From positions 3,007,821-3,071,820 of the forward strand of contig JAJEKV010000057.1 of assembly GCA_021234155.1 (NCBI GenBank): a DNA stretch of 64,000 nt, read 5' to 3'. This DNA is from Isoetes taiwanensis (taxonomy: Eukaryota; Streptophyta; Lycopodiopsida; Isoetales; Isoetaceae). The first letter of the stretch is position 1. Every line of letters begins with the position of its first letter. A program made the position numbers and the translations under genes. The notes under the pieces were generated by a model. That model saw nothing but the letters and a program-made list of their open reading frames with translations, ran no database searches and was not told the DNA's origin. Of this stretch, positions 47,763-58,477 are shown in pieces.

Positions 47763-48602
47763 ATGGAAAAGCTCGGCCTCTTCCTGTTTATGGTCTTTCT
47801 TCTGCAACATGCCTTGGTTCATGCGGCTCGCCCAAATCCTCCAGAGCAGACCTTGCCTTTAGAGCAGCAAACTGGGTCAGCTAATGAGGATCAGGTCTCG
47901 ATGGATCGTCGAAAATTATTGCCTAACTATTCCTATGGTTATCATAGCCCTCAACCAGGCTTTGGTGGTTTTGGCCAAAATAGTGGTGGTCTTGGCAGTA
48001 CTTATGGTGGCTATGGCCAAAATGGAGCTGGATATAGCCAAAGCAGTGGTAGTTATAGTGGTTCTGGTTATGGTGGTTCTGGTTATGGTGGTAGTTACGG
48101 AGGTCCTTACAATGACCCCCATAATGTTATCACTGATCCTACCCCCGGTTATGACCCCTACACATCTCCTACAATCCCTATCTTTGAGCCACCTCCTACC
48201 TCTATCATTGCACATGCCCCTCCTCTATTTGGACCTCATCCCATGCCTTTCACTTCTCCTGTTGTTCCCAATGGCCGTGGTCCTTTCCTCCCCATGGCTC
48301 CACCAATGAGAGGTTGCCCTCCTCTTGCCGATAAGAAAACCATATCCCCCATAAACCTTGCCCCTAGTGGTCCGCTACCTGACCCCCAAGAACCTCCCAA
48401 TGCAAATCCTAGCTCTGATTCTCAAGGTACTGTTACCCTTGATGTCCATCCCACTCCTGTTGTTGGAACAGATGGTTTGCCCCAAGACTCTATTGTATCT
48501 GGCATGCGTGAACATGAATCTACCATGGAGGAAGAACCAAAAGCCGAACATGAATCTACCATGGAGGAAGAACGGAAGGTCCAACAAATTCCTGGAAAAT
48601 AA
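47763..48602 (+). CDS. secreted Gly/Pro-rich protein, cell-wall type
   Basis: 279 residues, single exon. The ATG at 47763 is preferred over the upstream in-frame ATG at 47679 because it places a clear signal peptide (LGLFLFMVFLLQHALVHA, residues 4-21) at the N-terminus. Residues about 64-114 are Gly/Ser/Tyr-rich with GYGG repeats. The middle (about 120-230) is Pro-rich with PPP and PMAPP motifs and two widely spaced Cys-free blocks. The C-terminus has two tandem copies of EHESTMEEE followed by KVQQIPGK. Composition resembles plant glycine-rich or proline-rich wall proteins; no defined catalytic domain. It could be structural or a precursor of secreted peptides. Out-of-frame overlapping ORFs here are composition shadows. 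Confidence 0.72.
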   Translation: MEKLGLFLFMVFLLQHALVHAARPNPPEQTLPLEQQTGSANEDQVSMDRRKLLPNYSYGYHSPQPGFGGFGQNSGGLGSTYGGYGQNGAGYSQSSGSYSGSGYGGSGYGGSYGGPYNDPHNVITDPTPGYDPYTSPTIPIFEPPPTSIIAHAPPLFGPHPMPFTSPVVPNGRGPFLPMAPPMRGCPPLADKKTISPINLAPSGPLPDPQEPPNANPSSDSQGTVTLDVHPTPVVGTDGLPQDSIVSGMREHESTMEEEPKAEHESTMEEERKVQQIPGK

Positions 48603-51374
48603 ATTGGTGCAATCCATCTCATAGAATAAACATCTTATGATGCTATGGCCACACGTCTAGATTGTAATTGGTCCTAAATGAATAATAGGCACTATGTGTG
48701 TCAACTTCTTTGATGAATAATAGGACCTCATGTATGTGAAGTCAATTCTAGTGAGTGATTGTTTTAATAATAGATTTGCGTATGTTTGCGTTGTCAATAT
48801 GTGATTTTTTGAATGCTCTTCTCCATCTAGCTTTGTAGACCTCAAGCTTAGTCTTTGTAGATACCTTTAGTAGTATGACTATGATGGGCTTATATATGGA
48901 ACTGTGTACTATGTACAGTGAAAATATATGGTATCAATCAAGCTAAAGTCATGTTCATAAATATCCGAGAATCAATTTATGAAAAAGATATGTCAATTTT
49001 CACCTCTATCTTTCACAACAATAAAATCGAGTATTCCAACTTAAAATAGAATAGACGTGCATAGTATAGTTCATATTACATGGTGATAAACACCTCGGGA
49101 ATATCTAGCATTAATTAACAACACCACTCACATGAATGATAAGATACCCATATGACACACTTGCATTTTCAAACCTTGAACACTTTCCAATAAATGAAAT
49201 GGGGGATAGATAGAACCGAGCTCACAAGTATAGTGAAGACTATAGCCATACGTGCACACAAGGATATCAAACTTTGGATTAGCTAGTCAATCTATGTTGT
49301 CACATTAGCATTCTAGTAGTGTGCACAAAGGCCCACTCGGCGTTGTGTACCAATTGGGATAGATCAAGAGGGCAATTTTTTTCTGAGGGAAACCTTAGAT
49401 ATTGAACAAGGGTCCCATAGTAGACTCGACTCAATAGTCAGCCACTACAAGAGGGCTGAGTATGAGTTTGCCACCCTTTATGGCAGACGCATCCATCCCA
49501 ATGGGGTCAAGTCAGAGTATAAGGTAACCTTCATATCTTTACTAGATAGCGGCACATTTGCCATCCTTATGACACTTGGTTGTGAATACCATTTCAAGGT
49601 GAGTTATATTCTCAAATTTTGTAGAGTTATATCTGAGCTAGAAGGGCTTAGTCAGATGTCATATAGATATTTGAACATGGGCACATAGCAAAAATGTAGT
49701 GATTGCAAGGTGTGTGGAAATCTTGCAGCATGCCATGCTTTGTTATTGTTGGCTTTGTTTGGGAGGATGTTAGACATAGTATCTATTGTGATCACATTAT
49801 CTCTTCTGTTAATGCTGCGAATATACTAAATTGTTCGGCCATAGATGCCTAAAACATGCTATTGATCAAACATGGTTTAACATGTACAACATGGTTTAAC
49901 ATGTGCAATGCTGCTATTCATGCAAGGAAAGCATAGAAGAATATTGACAATATTCTATACTTCTACTGCTGGATCGGGTCTATTTCTACACTTATGACCT
50001 TTTGCACTTCCAGATCTGCCTGTTCCTAGAATAACATCAGGTCTCCACGGACTTTAACATTTTCAATACATACGTAATACACATTAGATCATTTCCTCTT
50101 TTAATGTTCATAATTTAGCAGAGGCAGCCAACTTGGGTCTGCCAATAATTACTCTAAAAGTTCCACCAATTTCTTTTTTGTTTGCACATTACGTTAGATT
50201 TGTGCTTCCAGATTATCTACATCGTTGGGAAGGTTCTCAGGCTTCCCATTGAAGATCTACTTCATTTTCATGTACAAGTTCTTTAATTGTCATTGTTCAA
50301 AGATTCTTATACAATGGAGATTTACAAATTCAATTTCATAGTGGTGGTCTTTATGGATTTTTTTAGTTCTATGCTTTGTTAATATGTTGATAAATGTACA
50401 TCAGTCTTAAGGTTGTATAACTTTAAATCTCTATTTGTCATGATGACCCCAGCATATGCAGCTTCTATGTCCATCCTATGGAGGGGATCCAAATGCTTGG
50501 AGTGTAATGCATGCATTCCTGGGAGTGTAGGCTCTCAATACAGTATTACTTTTGCACAAATTAATAGGATAGTTTTGTTCATTGTAAAAGCAGAATGTGT
50601 AGCCCCCATTAGTCCAACAGAGGCACACTATATGATTTTCCTTAAAATTCTCTCACAATATTGCACGAAACAATTGATAACTTATTCATAGCTAGAAATA
50701 TATCATGCATAGTCATACTTGATGAGGAATATATCAATGGCACGAAACAATTGTGTAAGCTATTTGTAGCTAAAAATATGTCATTTATAGTAATCCTTAA
50801 CAAGGAATATTTGAAGAAGCTTTTTATTATATGACATATCTTATTTATTAGGTTATCTTAAACATCTCATGTATAGTAATACTTGACGAGGAATATCTGA
50901 ACAAGCATTCTATTATATGACATATATCTTAATTTGATGTGGGGAGCATGTTCAAATTGGTATGGAATCCAAGATAACGTAATCAAGCCTATCTCAAAGA
51001 CCATGCACACAAAGTCTATCTCCTCTACAATTTGGACGATGTTGAACCCTCACCCAAAGCTCATGCATTATGAGCATACCTAGCTTTCTAAAATAGCAAG
51101 AAAAGATACTATAAGATCGAATAGCAGAAAAAAAAATACTGATATTGACAAGGATTGAAGAGGAATGCAAGGATATCCATTGTTTATTTTCTCTAATATT
51201 GTATATTATGCTATGTGTTCACCTTCTCAGATTCATATACAATACAATTCAATCAAAATCCATGTCATTTGGTATCCCTTTGGCTTTACATATTGTTGCT
51301 AAATTTGTGCACTCTCTCTAAAATCACCATTCCATCCAACCACATGCTTCGCATTAACTTATATTTGTACATAT
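48603..51374. other. intergenic / interior of a possible Helitron, no clear gene
   Basis: AT-rich sequence with short frames. A stretch at 49430-49550 reads HYKRAEYEFATLYGRRIHP before a possible GT donor and may be an exon fragment. 50413-50691 encodes an unrecognised peptide. A motif of the type gtatagtaatacttgacgag, followed by gaatat..ctattatatgacatat, is repeated imperfectly at about 50710, 50780 and 50870. The Helitron ending at 51402 must begin somewhere to the left, but its 5' end cannot be fixed. Confidence 0.4.
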
Positions 51375-51402
51375 GCCTGGCAACGCCGGGCACCATTACT
51401 AG
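51375..51402 (+). mobile_element. Helitron 3' terminus (plus strand)
   Basis: Hairpin gcctggc-aac-gccgggc (51375-51391), an 11-nt spacer ending CTAG at 51399-51402, and T as next base. This is the same layout, with the same spacer length, as the Helitron that ends at 10637. The 5' end was not identified. Confidence 0.75.
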
Positions 51403-51610
51403 TAATTATAAGATTTCCTTCTACCGTAGCTAAGGTGTGATTATATATACTCAAGTTCCAATCATGTACCCATTCAAAACTGCAATAGCTGCTTACCAGG
51501 GCTTACTACCAGCTGCTTACTATGACCAAGTCCATCGCTATTCTAGACGACATTCACAATGTAGAAGAATTTACTTTTCTTACTATACATCCACAATGGT
51601 TCAAATAATA

Positions 51611-51640
51611 CTAGTTACGGGTGCCCGGCATTGCCGGGCA
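51611..51640 (-). mobile_element. Helitron 3' terminus (minus strand)
   Basis: Read on the minus strand: a hairpin with a 9-bp perfect stem (51640-51622), a spacer, CTAG at 51614-51611, then T. The element would extend to the right, through or beyond the copia remnant. The 5' end was not identified. It faces the 51402 terminus tail to tail across 208 bp. Confidence 0.75.
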
Positions 51641-51707
51641 TAAGTACAAATATAAGTTAACATGGGTCACTTAGTTGGATACGATTATATGATGCTTAAC
51701 ATAATGG

Positions 51708-53280
51708 TTAATTATTAAAAGGCTCTAATTTTGTTCGAGAGTTAGAATTTACCATATAAGCCTTTGCTGTTATAAACTTGTTTTTAAGAAGCAAATCAAT
51801 GTTGGCATAATGGGTATGGCATAATCTATTGTGCCAAGTTGTCTTTGATGGACATTCAACAAGATTGATAGACAAGATATGGTCTTTGTCAAAGCCAAAC
51901 AAATTTCCTACTCTCCTTCCAATGAACTTCAAAATGTTATGAAGAAATATTTTGCATTCAAGCTTTTCAAAAACAACTTTATACCCAAGATCCACAAGTT
52001 GGCAAACTGAGATTAAATTTCTCCAAGATTTGGAACACATAAAACTTCTTTAAGTATCACACTTTTTCCATTTAAATCAAACAACTCTAATATCCCAGAG
52101 TCTCTAATTTTCTGCATCCCACCATCTCCAAGCTGAACTTGACCATTCTCTTTCTTACATTCTTTTAATATCTTCACATCATGTACTACTGATCTTTCTG
52201 CTCCTGAATCTATAATGAGAAACTTGTTATCATTCTTGTTAAACTCTTGAGAAACATTAAGTGCATGTATTACCTCAATGTCATCAGGATTTTCTTCATT
52301 TGCCTCTTCCATGATGTTCACACTAGTGTTTCTTCTAAATCTCCCCCTTCCCCTTTTTGAGTCCATTTGAGTTCTACCTCAACCTCTCCCTCTTCCCCCA
52401 ATACCCTTGGGACTTGGACAATTTGCAGATATGTGACCTTTACCATCACAATTAAAGCATTTAAATTGCTTACCTTCACTTGGACATTCATTTTTAAGGT
52501 GTCCATATTGGTTGCAAGTGTAGCAGGGCCCCAATCTATCTTTTGCTAAGCTGGAACTGCCTCCTCTTTTCTGCTTCCTTGCAAACAGCACCTCTGGAGA
52601 TTGATCATCATCTTGAATACCTCTGGACTGCTCAAATTCAGTACGAATAATCCTCAAGGCATGCTCCTTTGAAGTGGCTATATTTCTCACTAATGTTGCA
52701 AGCTGAGTGTTGTGAGAAACAGCCCTAGACAATGCCAATATTTGGTATTGCTCACTTAAAACATTTCCAGCTCCTTCAAGATCTGCCACAATAGAATCAA
52801 ATTTCTTCAAAAAATCTGTTAGATCATCCTTATCAAATAATTTTAGTTTCCTTAGTTGCTTTTCCAATAAGTCTATTTGGGATGAACTCTTTACCTCATA
52901 TTGACTTATAAGGTACTGCCACATTTCATGTGGCTTTAGCCCTCTTAATCTCAACTTAAGCGCAGTTCCTACCTTACTCAGGATTATCTGCTGAGCTTCC
53001 ATAACTTTAGTGTCATCTGCCACAGCAACAACAGGAGTTGAAGATGCTCTAGGACCTTCTGGAGTTCCACTCTCTCCCCCTGGATTATTTGAGCTGGCAC
53101 CTGGACTTGCAGAACTAGCAGAACTAGCAGATCTAGTAACTCCAGCTTGACCACCATCTACAAGATGCCACAAATGTTCAAATTCCAAAACAGATTTAAT
53201 GGACTCCTTCCAGACTTGGAATCCAGTGTCTCCCTTAAAGACTTCAATTTGATTTAACAAATTGACTGCAAATCTAGTAG
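51708..53280 (-). pseudogene. Ty1-copia internal region: gag, protease, pre-integrase
   Basis: The gag frame (53260-52379, open farther up to about 53285) contains the capsid-type region and two CCHC knuckles, CYTCNQYGHLKNEC and CFNCDGKGHISANC. After a frame break, 52366-52013 carries the aspartic protease motif FLIIDSGAERSVVHD. After another, 52040-51708 has NLISVCQLVDLGYKV and the GAG-pre-integrase motif TWHNRLCH. Integrase core, RT and RNase H are missing. No ATG precedes gag; ATA stands near the expected start, so the start codon is probably lost. The element is dead and cut short about 100 bp from the Helitron terminus at 51611. Confidence 0.9.
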
Positions 53281-53303
53281 ATATTATTCCTTAAGCCAAC
53301 CTG

Positions 53304-53315
53304 GCTCTGATACCA
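53304..53315 (-). other. copia primer-binding site (initiator tRNA-Met type)
   Basis: TGGTATCAGAGC on the minus strand, the usual plant copia PBS complementary to the initiator methionine tRNA, one base after the LTR end. Confidence 0.92.
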
Positions 53316-53316
53316 A

Positions 53317-54071
53317 TGTTCAAATTATAAGTCAACTAGATATTTCAACTTGAGCAAACACTGCAAATTGACAACCTTAAGTTCACTTGAGAAATTAAGT
53401 CAAATAATATCCTTGATTGATCTATGATCTATGCCACAAGCACTTGGTTGAAATAAAGCACAAATTTCTTAAGGAAATCTATGAATGCAAGGGAGCCACA
53501 ATATGGTCCCTAATCCCTTGCAATATATCAGGAATTTCAACCTTAACACAAAATCATAGTCATTAATGCTTAAGGTTCACTGTAGCTACGAGATTGCCTT
53601 AAACACTGTAGCAATCTCCTTTCTGCACCAAACACGAACTTTTCGACATGAATACTCTTTGTGCATTCGATCTACAGTCTAGTTCATAGTTCAACAACGA
53701 ATCATTCATATTTATGCTGTACTCCGTCGGTTTAGCTTGGATAGAAGTTCTATGTTTAGATCTCGGTGGCTCTGAGATATCCCACAGACGTTATTTGCAA
53801 AATCTGACACTTTCAAATTATCCCACATACGTGCATAGATAATTTCGTCTCACAACCATTGAACCTTTAAACCTTTGCAAAAATATAAAACTCCCTTTCA
53901 ATCTTATGTGCATCTTGTTTTGATATCACCATAACATTCAACCTTGTATCCTTCAATTCTCTTTAAGCAAATTACCTAACAAACCCTGACTTTAGGTTAA
54001 CCATATGCTTTTGTCTGCCATCTCTGAGTTCAACTGTAAGAAGAAAGATTTACATGACCATATTTCTAACA
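53317..54071 (-). mobile_element. copia 5' LTR, 755 bp
   Basis: Starts TGTTAGAAATATGG at 54071 and ends TTTGAACA at 53317 on the minus strand, giving TG..CA ends with short inverted repeats (TGTT/AACA). It directly abuts the PBS. No 3' LTR is present in the window. Confidence 0.85.
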
Positions 54072-54573
54072 GTATAATCTTAAGTGCACCAAATATGGCA
54101 CTCCTCCCTAAGTAATGCTTTGCAGAGTAAGCAGCAGGCTTGACTATGGCATCCAATCTAGTGTTGTAGCAACGGAGTATCGAACCTTATGCCAATTGAA
54201 GGAATATACGGATACAATGGTGAAAATGATGCACTTATACCTAACTTTCTCATATTGCTAGAAGATAGCACAAGCAATTTATTTTTGAAAGCACAAGTTT
54301 GAACTGTCAACTGCATGAAATGTAAATCCTTTGCATTTATCTATTATGAGCTCGTAGAGATATACTATGAAAATTACATGGTTTTATTTCCAGGAAGAAG
54401 AGCAATAAACAGTAGAAGTATAAAACATGGATATGTGAGGGCATCTTACTTTCCCTATCCCACCTCAATATGTACACCCTTTCCGTATCCTACCTCAATA
54501 TATACCTTGCACTAATTCTAAGCGCGACGCAACTTTTAGTTCATGTCCAAACACACAAACTCCACATGTCAAA
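54072..54573. other. flank between copia LTR and LINE, no gene seen
   Basis: AT-rich. A phrase of the type ccctatcccacctcaatatgtac is duplicated in tandem near 54455-54505. No coding content. Confidence 0.5.
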
Positions 54574-56592
54574 GAATAGAATAGAATAGTTTTTTTAACG
54601 TCCACGGATTCCAATAGGTCATGGGACCCATACAATGGGCTAGTACAATCATTACTACTAGGATTAAAAAACCCCTGCCTCCAAAGGTTTTCAAGGGAAA
54701 AACCTTTGCAGTAATGATGATACTAGACAAGCGGAGATAATGACTACTGAGGGCTCAATAATTGCAGACGTTTATCTAGAACCTCAAGTATGTATAATGC
54801 CAAGTCATGCACAGATGGTGCTCTGAGAAGCTGTGGAAGCGTGGAATGGAATGCTAAGGTCAAAAAATGATTCCAGACTATCTCAAAAGCAGGGCAACTC
54901 AGACTTAAGTACAAACAACCAGTATACCAGCCCCAGTGTACATGGAAGCCAATTTTTACTAGTGCATACTCACACAATTATTGTGGAGCTTATCCTGCTG
55001 CATTATGGCAGACCAAGTGGAGGACATGTATAGGCACAAGTTCTACCACGTCGGGGATCATCATCGTATAACCCTAGTAACCAACTCCCAAAGCTAAACA
55101 TACACTGGCCAGGGTTGAACCCCTGACCAAGTGCACATTTATTTTGGCATTACTAGGCCTATACCAACTCACCACACATCCGTTGGGCAAAACTTTAGCC
55201 ATACATGCACACTTTGTAGGCAGGATAGAATCCCGCCTCAGGAAGTCGGGATCCTTCGTACAAACAACCAGTCTCGCTTCTCGCGGCAATTGCGGCCGCT
55301 CCCATCTACCGGTCTCAATCCGTAGCCTGTGGGACCCCGTGCGAATTGACGCAATAGCTACAAGCTTGTTCTTGGACAATGAAGCAAGCAAATAAGCTTT
55401 GGGCCCTGGTGCCAAGGTGGGATTTATGTGTGCATGAGAATGACCAGTTTTCACTTGGGCCAAAGTAACCGCGTCCCATATCTTTTGAGAAAAAAGACCA
55501 TTGAGATATTGTTGCAAAAGCTCAGGATCAGAACTGGCAAGCATCAGGCAGTGCTCTGGTTGCACAGTCCAACGGGCAAACCATGTAGTGCAATGCTCTT
55601 TCCAACATCATTTCAAACGCTGAGGAGATTCAGCCATGGCAAGTGCAAGAACAGGATACCTAACATCATCCATGTGGTGCACCTTGCAGATATAGTGGAG
55701 ATGGCGCTTCATGGCAGAATGTTGAAGAGGTCAAAAACCTGTCTCTTGTAAAAGAATAGCATAGGGCACCGTTGTTTTAACTCCGAGGCTGTAAGTGAGA
55801 AAGGACTTTTGCACCTGCTCCAAGCTCTCCCAAGCACTAGCACTAATGGCAGGCCCCCACACTTCAGAACCATACAGTAAAATAGGCTCTACCAAAGCCC
55901 GAAACAAGTGGGCTTTCCGTGGCCAATCATGAATTTCTGCGCGAAAACAATTGTTTTGCATTGCATAGAATGCTCTCCATCCAGCAGCCACCCGCTTGGT
56001 AATACACTGTTCCCAAAGTGTGTTCTTACAGAATTCTACACCAAGATACTTGTAGCTATCTACAACTTCAACTTCGCGGCTAATCATAGTGCATAGAGGG
56101 AACATTGTGACGAGAAGATTGAACTACCAAAAGCTTGGTCTTTTGGAGATTAACACGCAGACCTGTGTTCTCACAAAACTGTGCAGAGCATGTAAATGTT
56201 GCTGCATATTAGCAGCGGTAAGTGCCAGAAGAGAAACATCATCAGCATACATAAGTTGCCTAATGATATAGTGTGCCAAATGTGGACCTCCGCCGCCATG
56301 ATTATCAAGCCATTCTTCCAATTGATCAATGTACAAGCCAAAGAGTGTAGGAGATAAAGGGCAACCCTGACGAACTCCAATATTGCTAGTGATTTGAGTA
56401 CTTGATGCTGGAAATTTAGCAAAACCCTTTCATAGAGCCGATAAACTGCATTTTGAAGATCTTGTGGAACCCCAAGTGCCTGCAAGCGCTGCCAAAGAAG
56501 CTCGCGTGGTACTGTATCAAAAGCAGAAGTAAAATCCACAAAGCATATATAGAGGTCTTGTTTCAACTGGTATCCAGTGGACGATAAAAAAT
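54574..56592 (-). pseudogene. 5'-truncated LINE with (CTATT)n tail
   Basis: Reading the minus strand: the RT core starts in the middle at LYICFVDFTSAFDTVPREL (about 56555), shifts frame to SNIGVRQGCPLSPTLFGLYI (about 56385-56330), and has MYADD near 56255. It continues as YKYLGVEFCKN..YGSEVWGP (56060-55850) and SHRLRIETGRW (about 55310). The 3' end (cgtggacgttaaaaaaa, 54607-54590) is followed by CTATT repeats. It is the same LINE family type as the element at 1.7-3.7 kb but shares its terminal motif with the 41 kb retroposon. At least three frame breaks, and a SINE-like insert near 55.1 kb. Inactive. Confidence 0.87.
55040..55215 (-). mobile_element. tRNA-like SINE inside the LINE
   Basis: On the minus strand an A-box-like gtggtgagttggtataggc (55175-55157) is followed about 35 bp later by a B-box-like gggttcaaccct (55122-55111). 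It interrupts the LINE where the C-terminal cysteine motif should be. Boundaries are approximate and no tail is certain. The two-box layout is the evidence; without alignment to other copies it remains tentative. Confidence 0.45.
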
Positions 56593-56593
56593 T

Positions 56594-56625
56594 TATTCTA
56601 TTCTATTCTATTCTATTCTAACCAC
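56594..56625. repeat. (ATTCT)n at the truncated 5' side of the LINE
   Basis: Six ATTCT-type units preceded by gtggacgataaaaaa (56577-56591). This is a plus-oriented near copy of the LINE's own 3' end, in the opposite orientation to the LINE body. Confidence 0.8.
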
Positions 56626-57363
56626 CCTGACCCTGCATTTTCGCTAGTTGTTCTAAAAATCACTTTGTAAACTTGACAAACATGGGAATCCCTTATAAAT
56701 CCTCCAAATAGGGTGATGGTAAAGGAATTGTGACATTCCCTTCTATGTCAACACTATTTCCTTTTCATTAAAACAACTATCCTGCCTCTGTGATCATAGT
56801 AATATCAAATGATATCCAAGTATACTTACCCTCAGCTTAAAGCTTGTGTCTCGACTATATTGTGGTGTCTTAATTTAAGCATAGCCTATCTAAAATCATC
56901 TCAAGATGCACATGCTTATCTCATCTTAGGGTGAGCCGACACTTACCTAGATGCTTTTAGATCTCAGCTTCTACGAACTTATTGTATTACCTACTTGTAA
57001 GCAAATACAAGCAAGCCATCTCAATATCATTGGAATTTGCTTCCATTGTGCACACAAAGACCTCTCCTTAGCAATTTGTATAGCTGATGCACAATCCATT
57101 TTGTTCACAGATCCACCATTTCAACCATCTGTCATTTATAGAAATTTGTAGCAATTATAAAACCACCATACCTTCACTATTACCATGTCTTATTCTTCAT
57201 GCTCCACATGAAAATGTTCCTTTTAGCATCTTATCATCCCCTGCCCCCTCTTTTGTGCAACTTTCAACCAAGCTTAGCTCCCTGATGAACTGCATTATGT
57301 TGGTTTTTCATACATCCCCAACTTCAATCTGTAACCAAATTAATACTCGCTGATCCAAACTTC
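56626..57363. other. no gene seen; possible decayed LTR-element interior
   Basis: This lies downstream (minus strand) of the PBS at 57364 and so is where a gag gene should be. Only short frames remain and no gag motif is visible. Confidence 0.4.
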
Positions 57364-57375
57364 GCTCTAATACCA
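57364..57375 (-). other. degenerate LTR-element primer-binding site
   Basis: Minus strand TGGTATTAGAGC, one base different from the canonical copia PBS at 53304-53315. It sits two bases beyond the LTR end at 57378. Confidence 0.65.
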
Positions 57376-57377
57376 AT

Positions 57378-58471
57378 TGAAATAGACCTGCCAGGTTAAC
57401 CCCCCAGGTAACTCGAGATCCCATTAAGACTTGCATGAACACTATGAAGTATACATGAATTGAGTAATGCAATGCAAAAGTAGTCTTAAGCTGAAACTCA
57501 ATGTAAAGAATTCGATCTTTAATCTCAACCATATCAAATAAACATGTATGAGCACTATTCTCAAAGAGTATGATATCATACTATATATAATGAAAAATAC
57601 TTCATGCTCTAATAATCCACAATATCAAGTTTATTAAGTAACCACAAAGCCTTGCTAAAAGCTCACAAAGATCATAGGCCTTTAACTCCCTTTGGCTCTC
57701 AACTGCACAATGATCCTTCAAGCCTCATGTCTATCTGCTTACACTATGAACACATGGGGTTAGTTATAAAGACTAAGTGGGGGTTTGAGGCATTTAGAAA
57801 ATGCTGGCATAATCAACAAGAACTATATATATGAGGTAACAATCACAGGAATCGTTCTTAGATTAGGTGCCTCACCTGAGAATCCCTCTACGGAAGAAAC
57901 TAACAATGCAATGTTAATATATAACATGAACAATGATAATTAAAACCTTCATTATAAAAAATATCCAAACATCATCGTCATCCAAATACGTTATAATGCA
58001 CATACCATAACTTTGCAATAACCATATGTAATCACAAGACCATGAGAAACCATGAAATAATCGTTAAATATCTATGCAGGACACCCAAGCTGATCAGGCC
58101 CTGCAGCAAATATAGGTGGGGTAAATCTCTCTCCTAGCATGCGTCTAGTGTTAAGGGACCATTTCTAAGCTATGTAGCGCGACGAAGCACCCTCGTAGGG
58201 GTGACAATGCCTGATGTCAAAAACAAAAACAACCGCGAGTCCAAGCCACGACAAATGGACTTTAGCCCCGGAGGATACGCACTCATACATAAACTAAAAA
58301 CTTAGCATATGTCCCACATGTCAGAGTTTATATCATATTTATTACCATGATCCAAGAATCCGGAGTCACATTTCACATGCATTTCCCATGTATATATACC
58401 AAGGACACATAGAACAATGCCAAGACTGCAATGATATCATAGAGATTCAATCACATTCTGGTGCTAACACG
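57378..58471 (-). mobile_element. LTR, about 1.09 kb, second retroelement family
   Basis: Minus strand: starts TGTTAGCACCAG at 58471 and ends TCTATTTCA at 57378, followed by a PBS-like site. It is homologous in inverse orientation to the block ending at 1203. No internal coding domain survives beside it. Confidence 0.6.
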
Positions 58472-58477
58472 CCATCA

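Noticed and set aside
50413-50691. Possible copia RNase H remnant (..SPTEAHYM..)
   Set aside because: Only a few residues resemble the usual end motif and no neighbouring pol sequence is visible.
45219-51402. A single 6.2 kb Helitron starting at a TCTCTACTATA motif
   Set aside because: The motif is Helitron-like, but no empty site or second copy supports it, and it would enclose two intact genes; left open rather than called.
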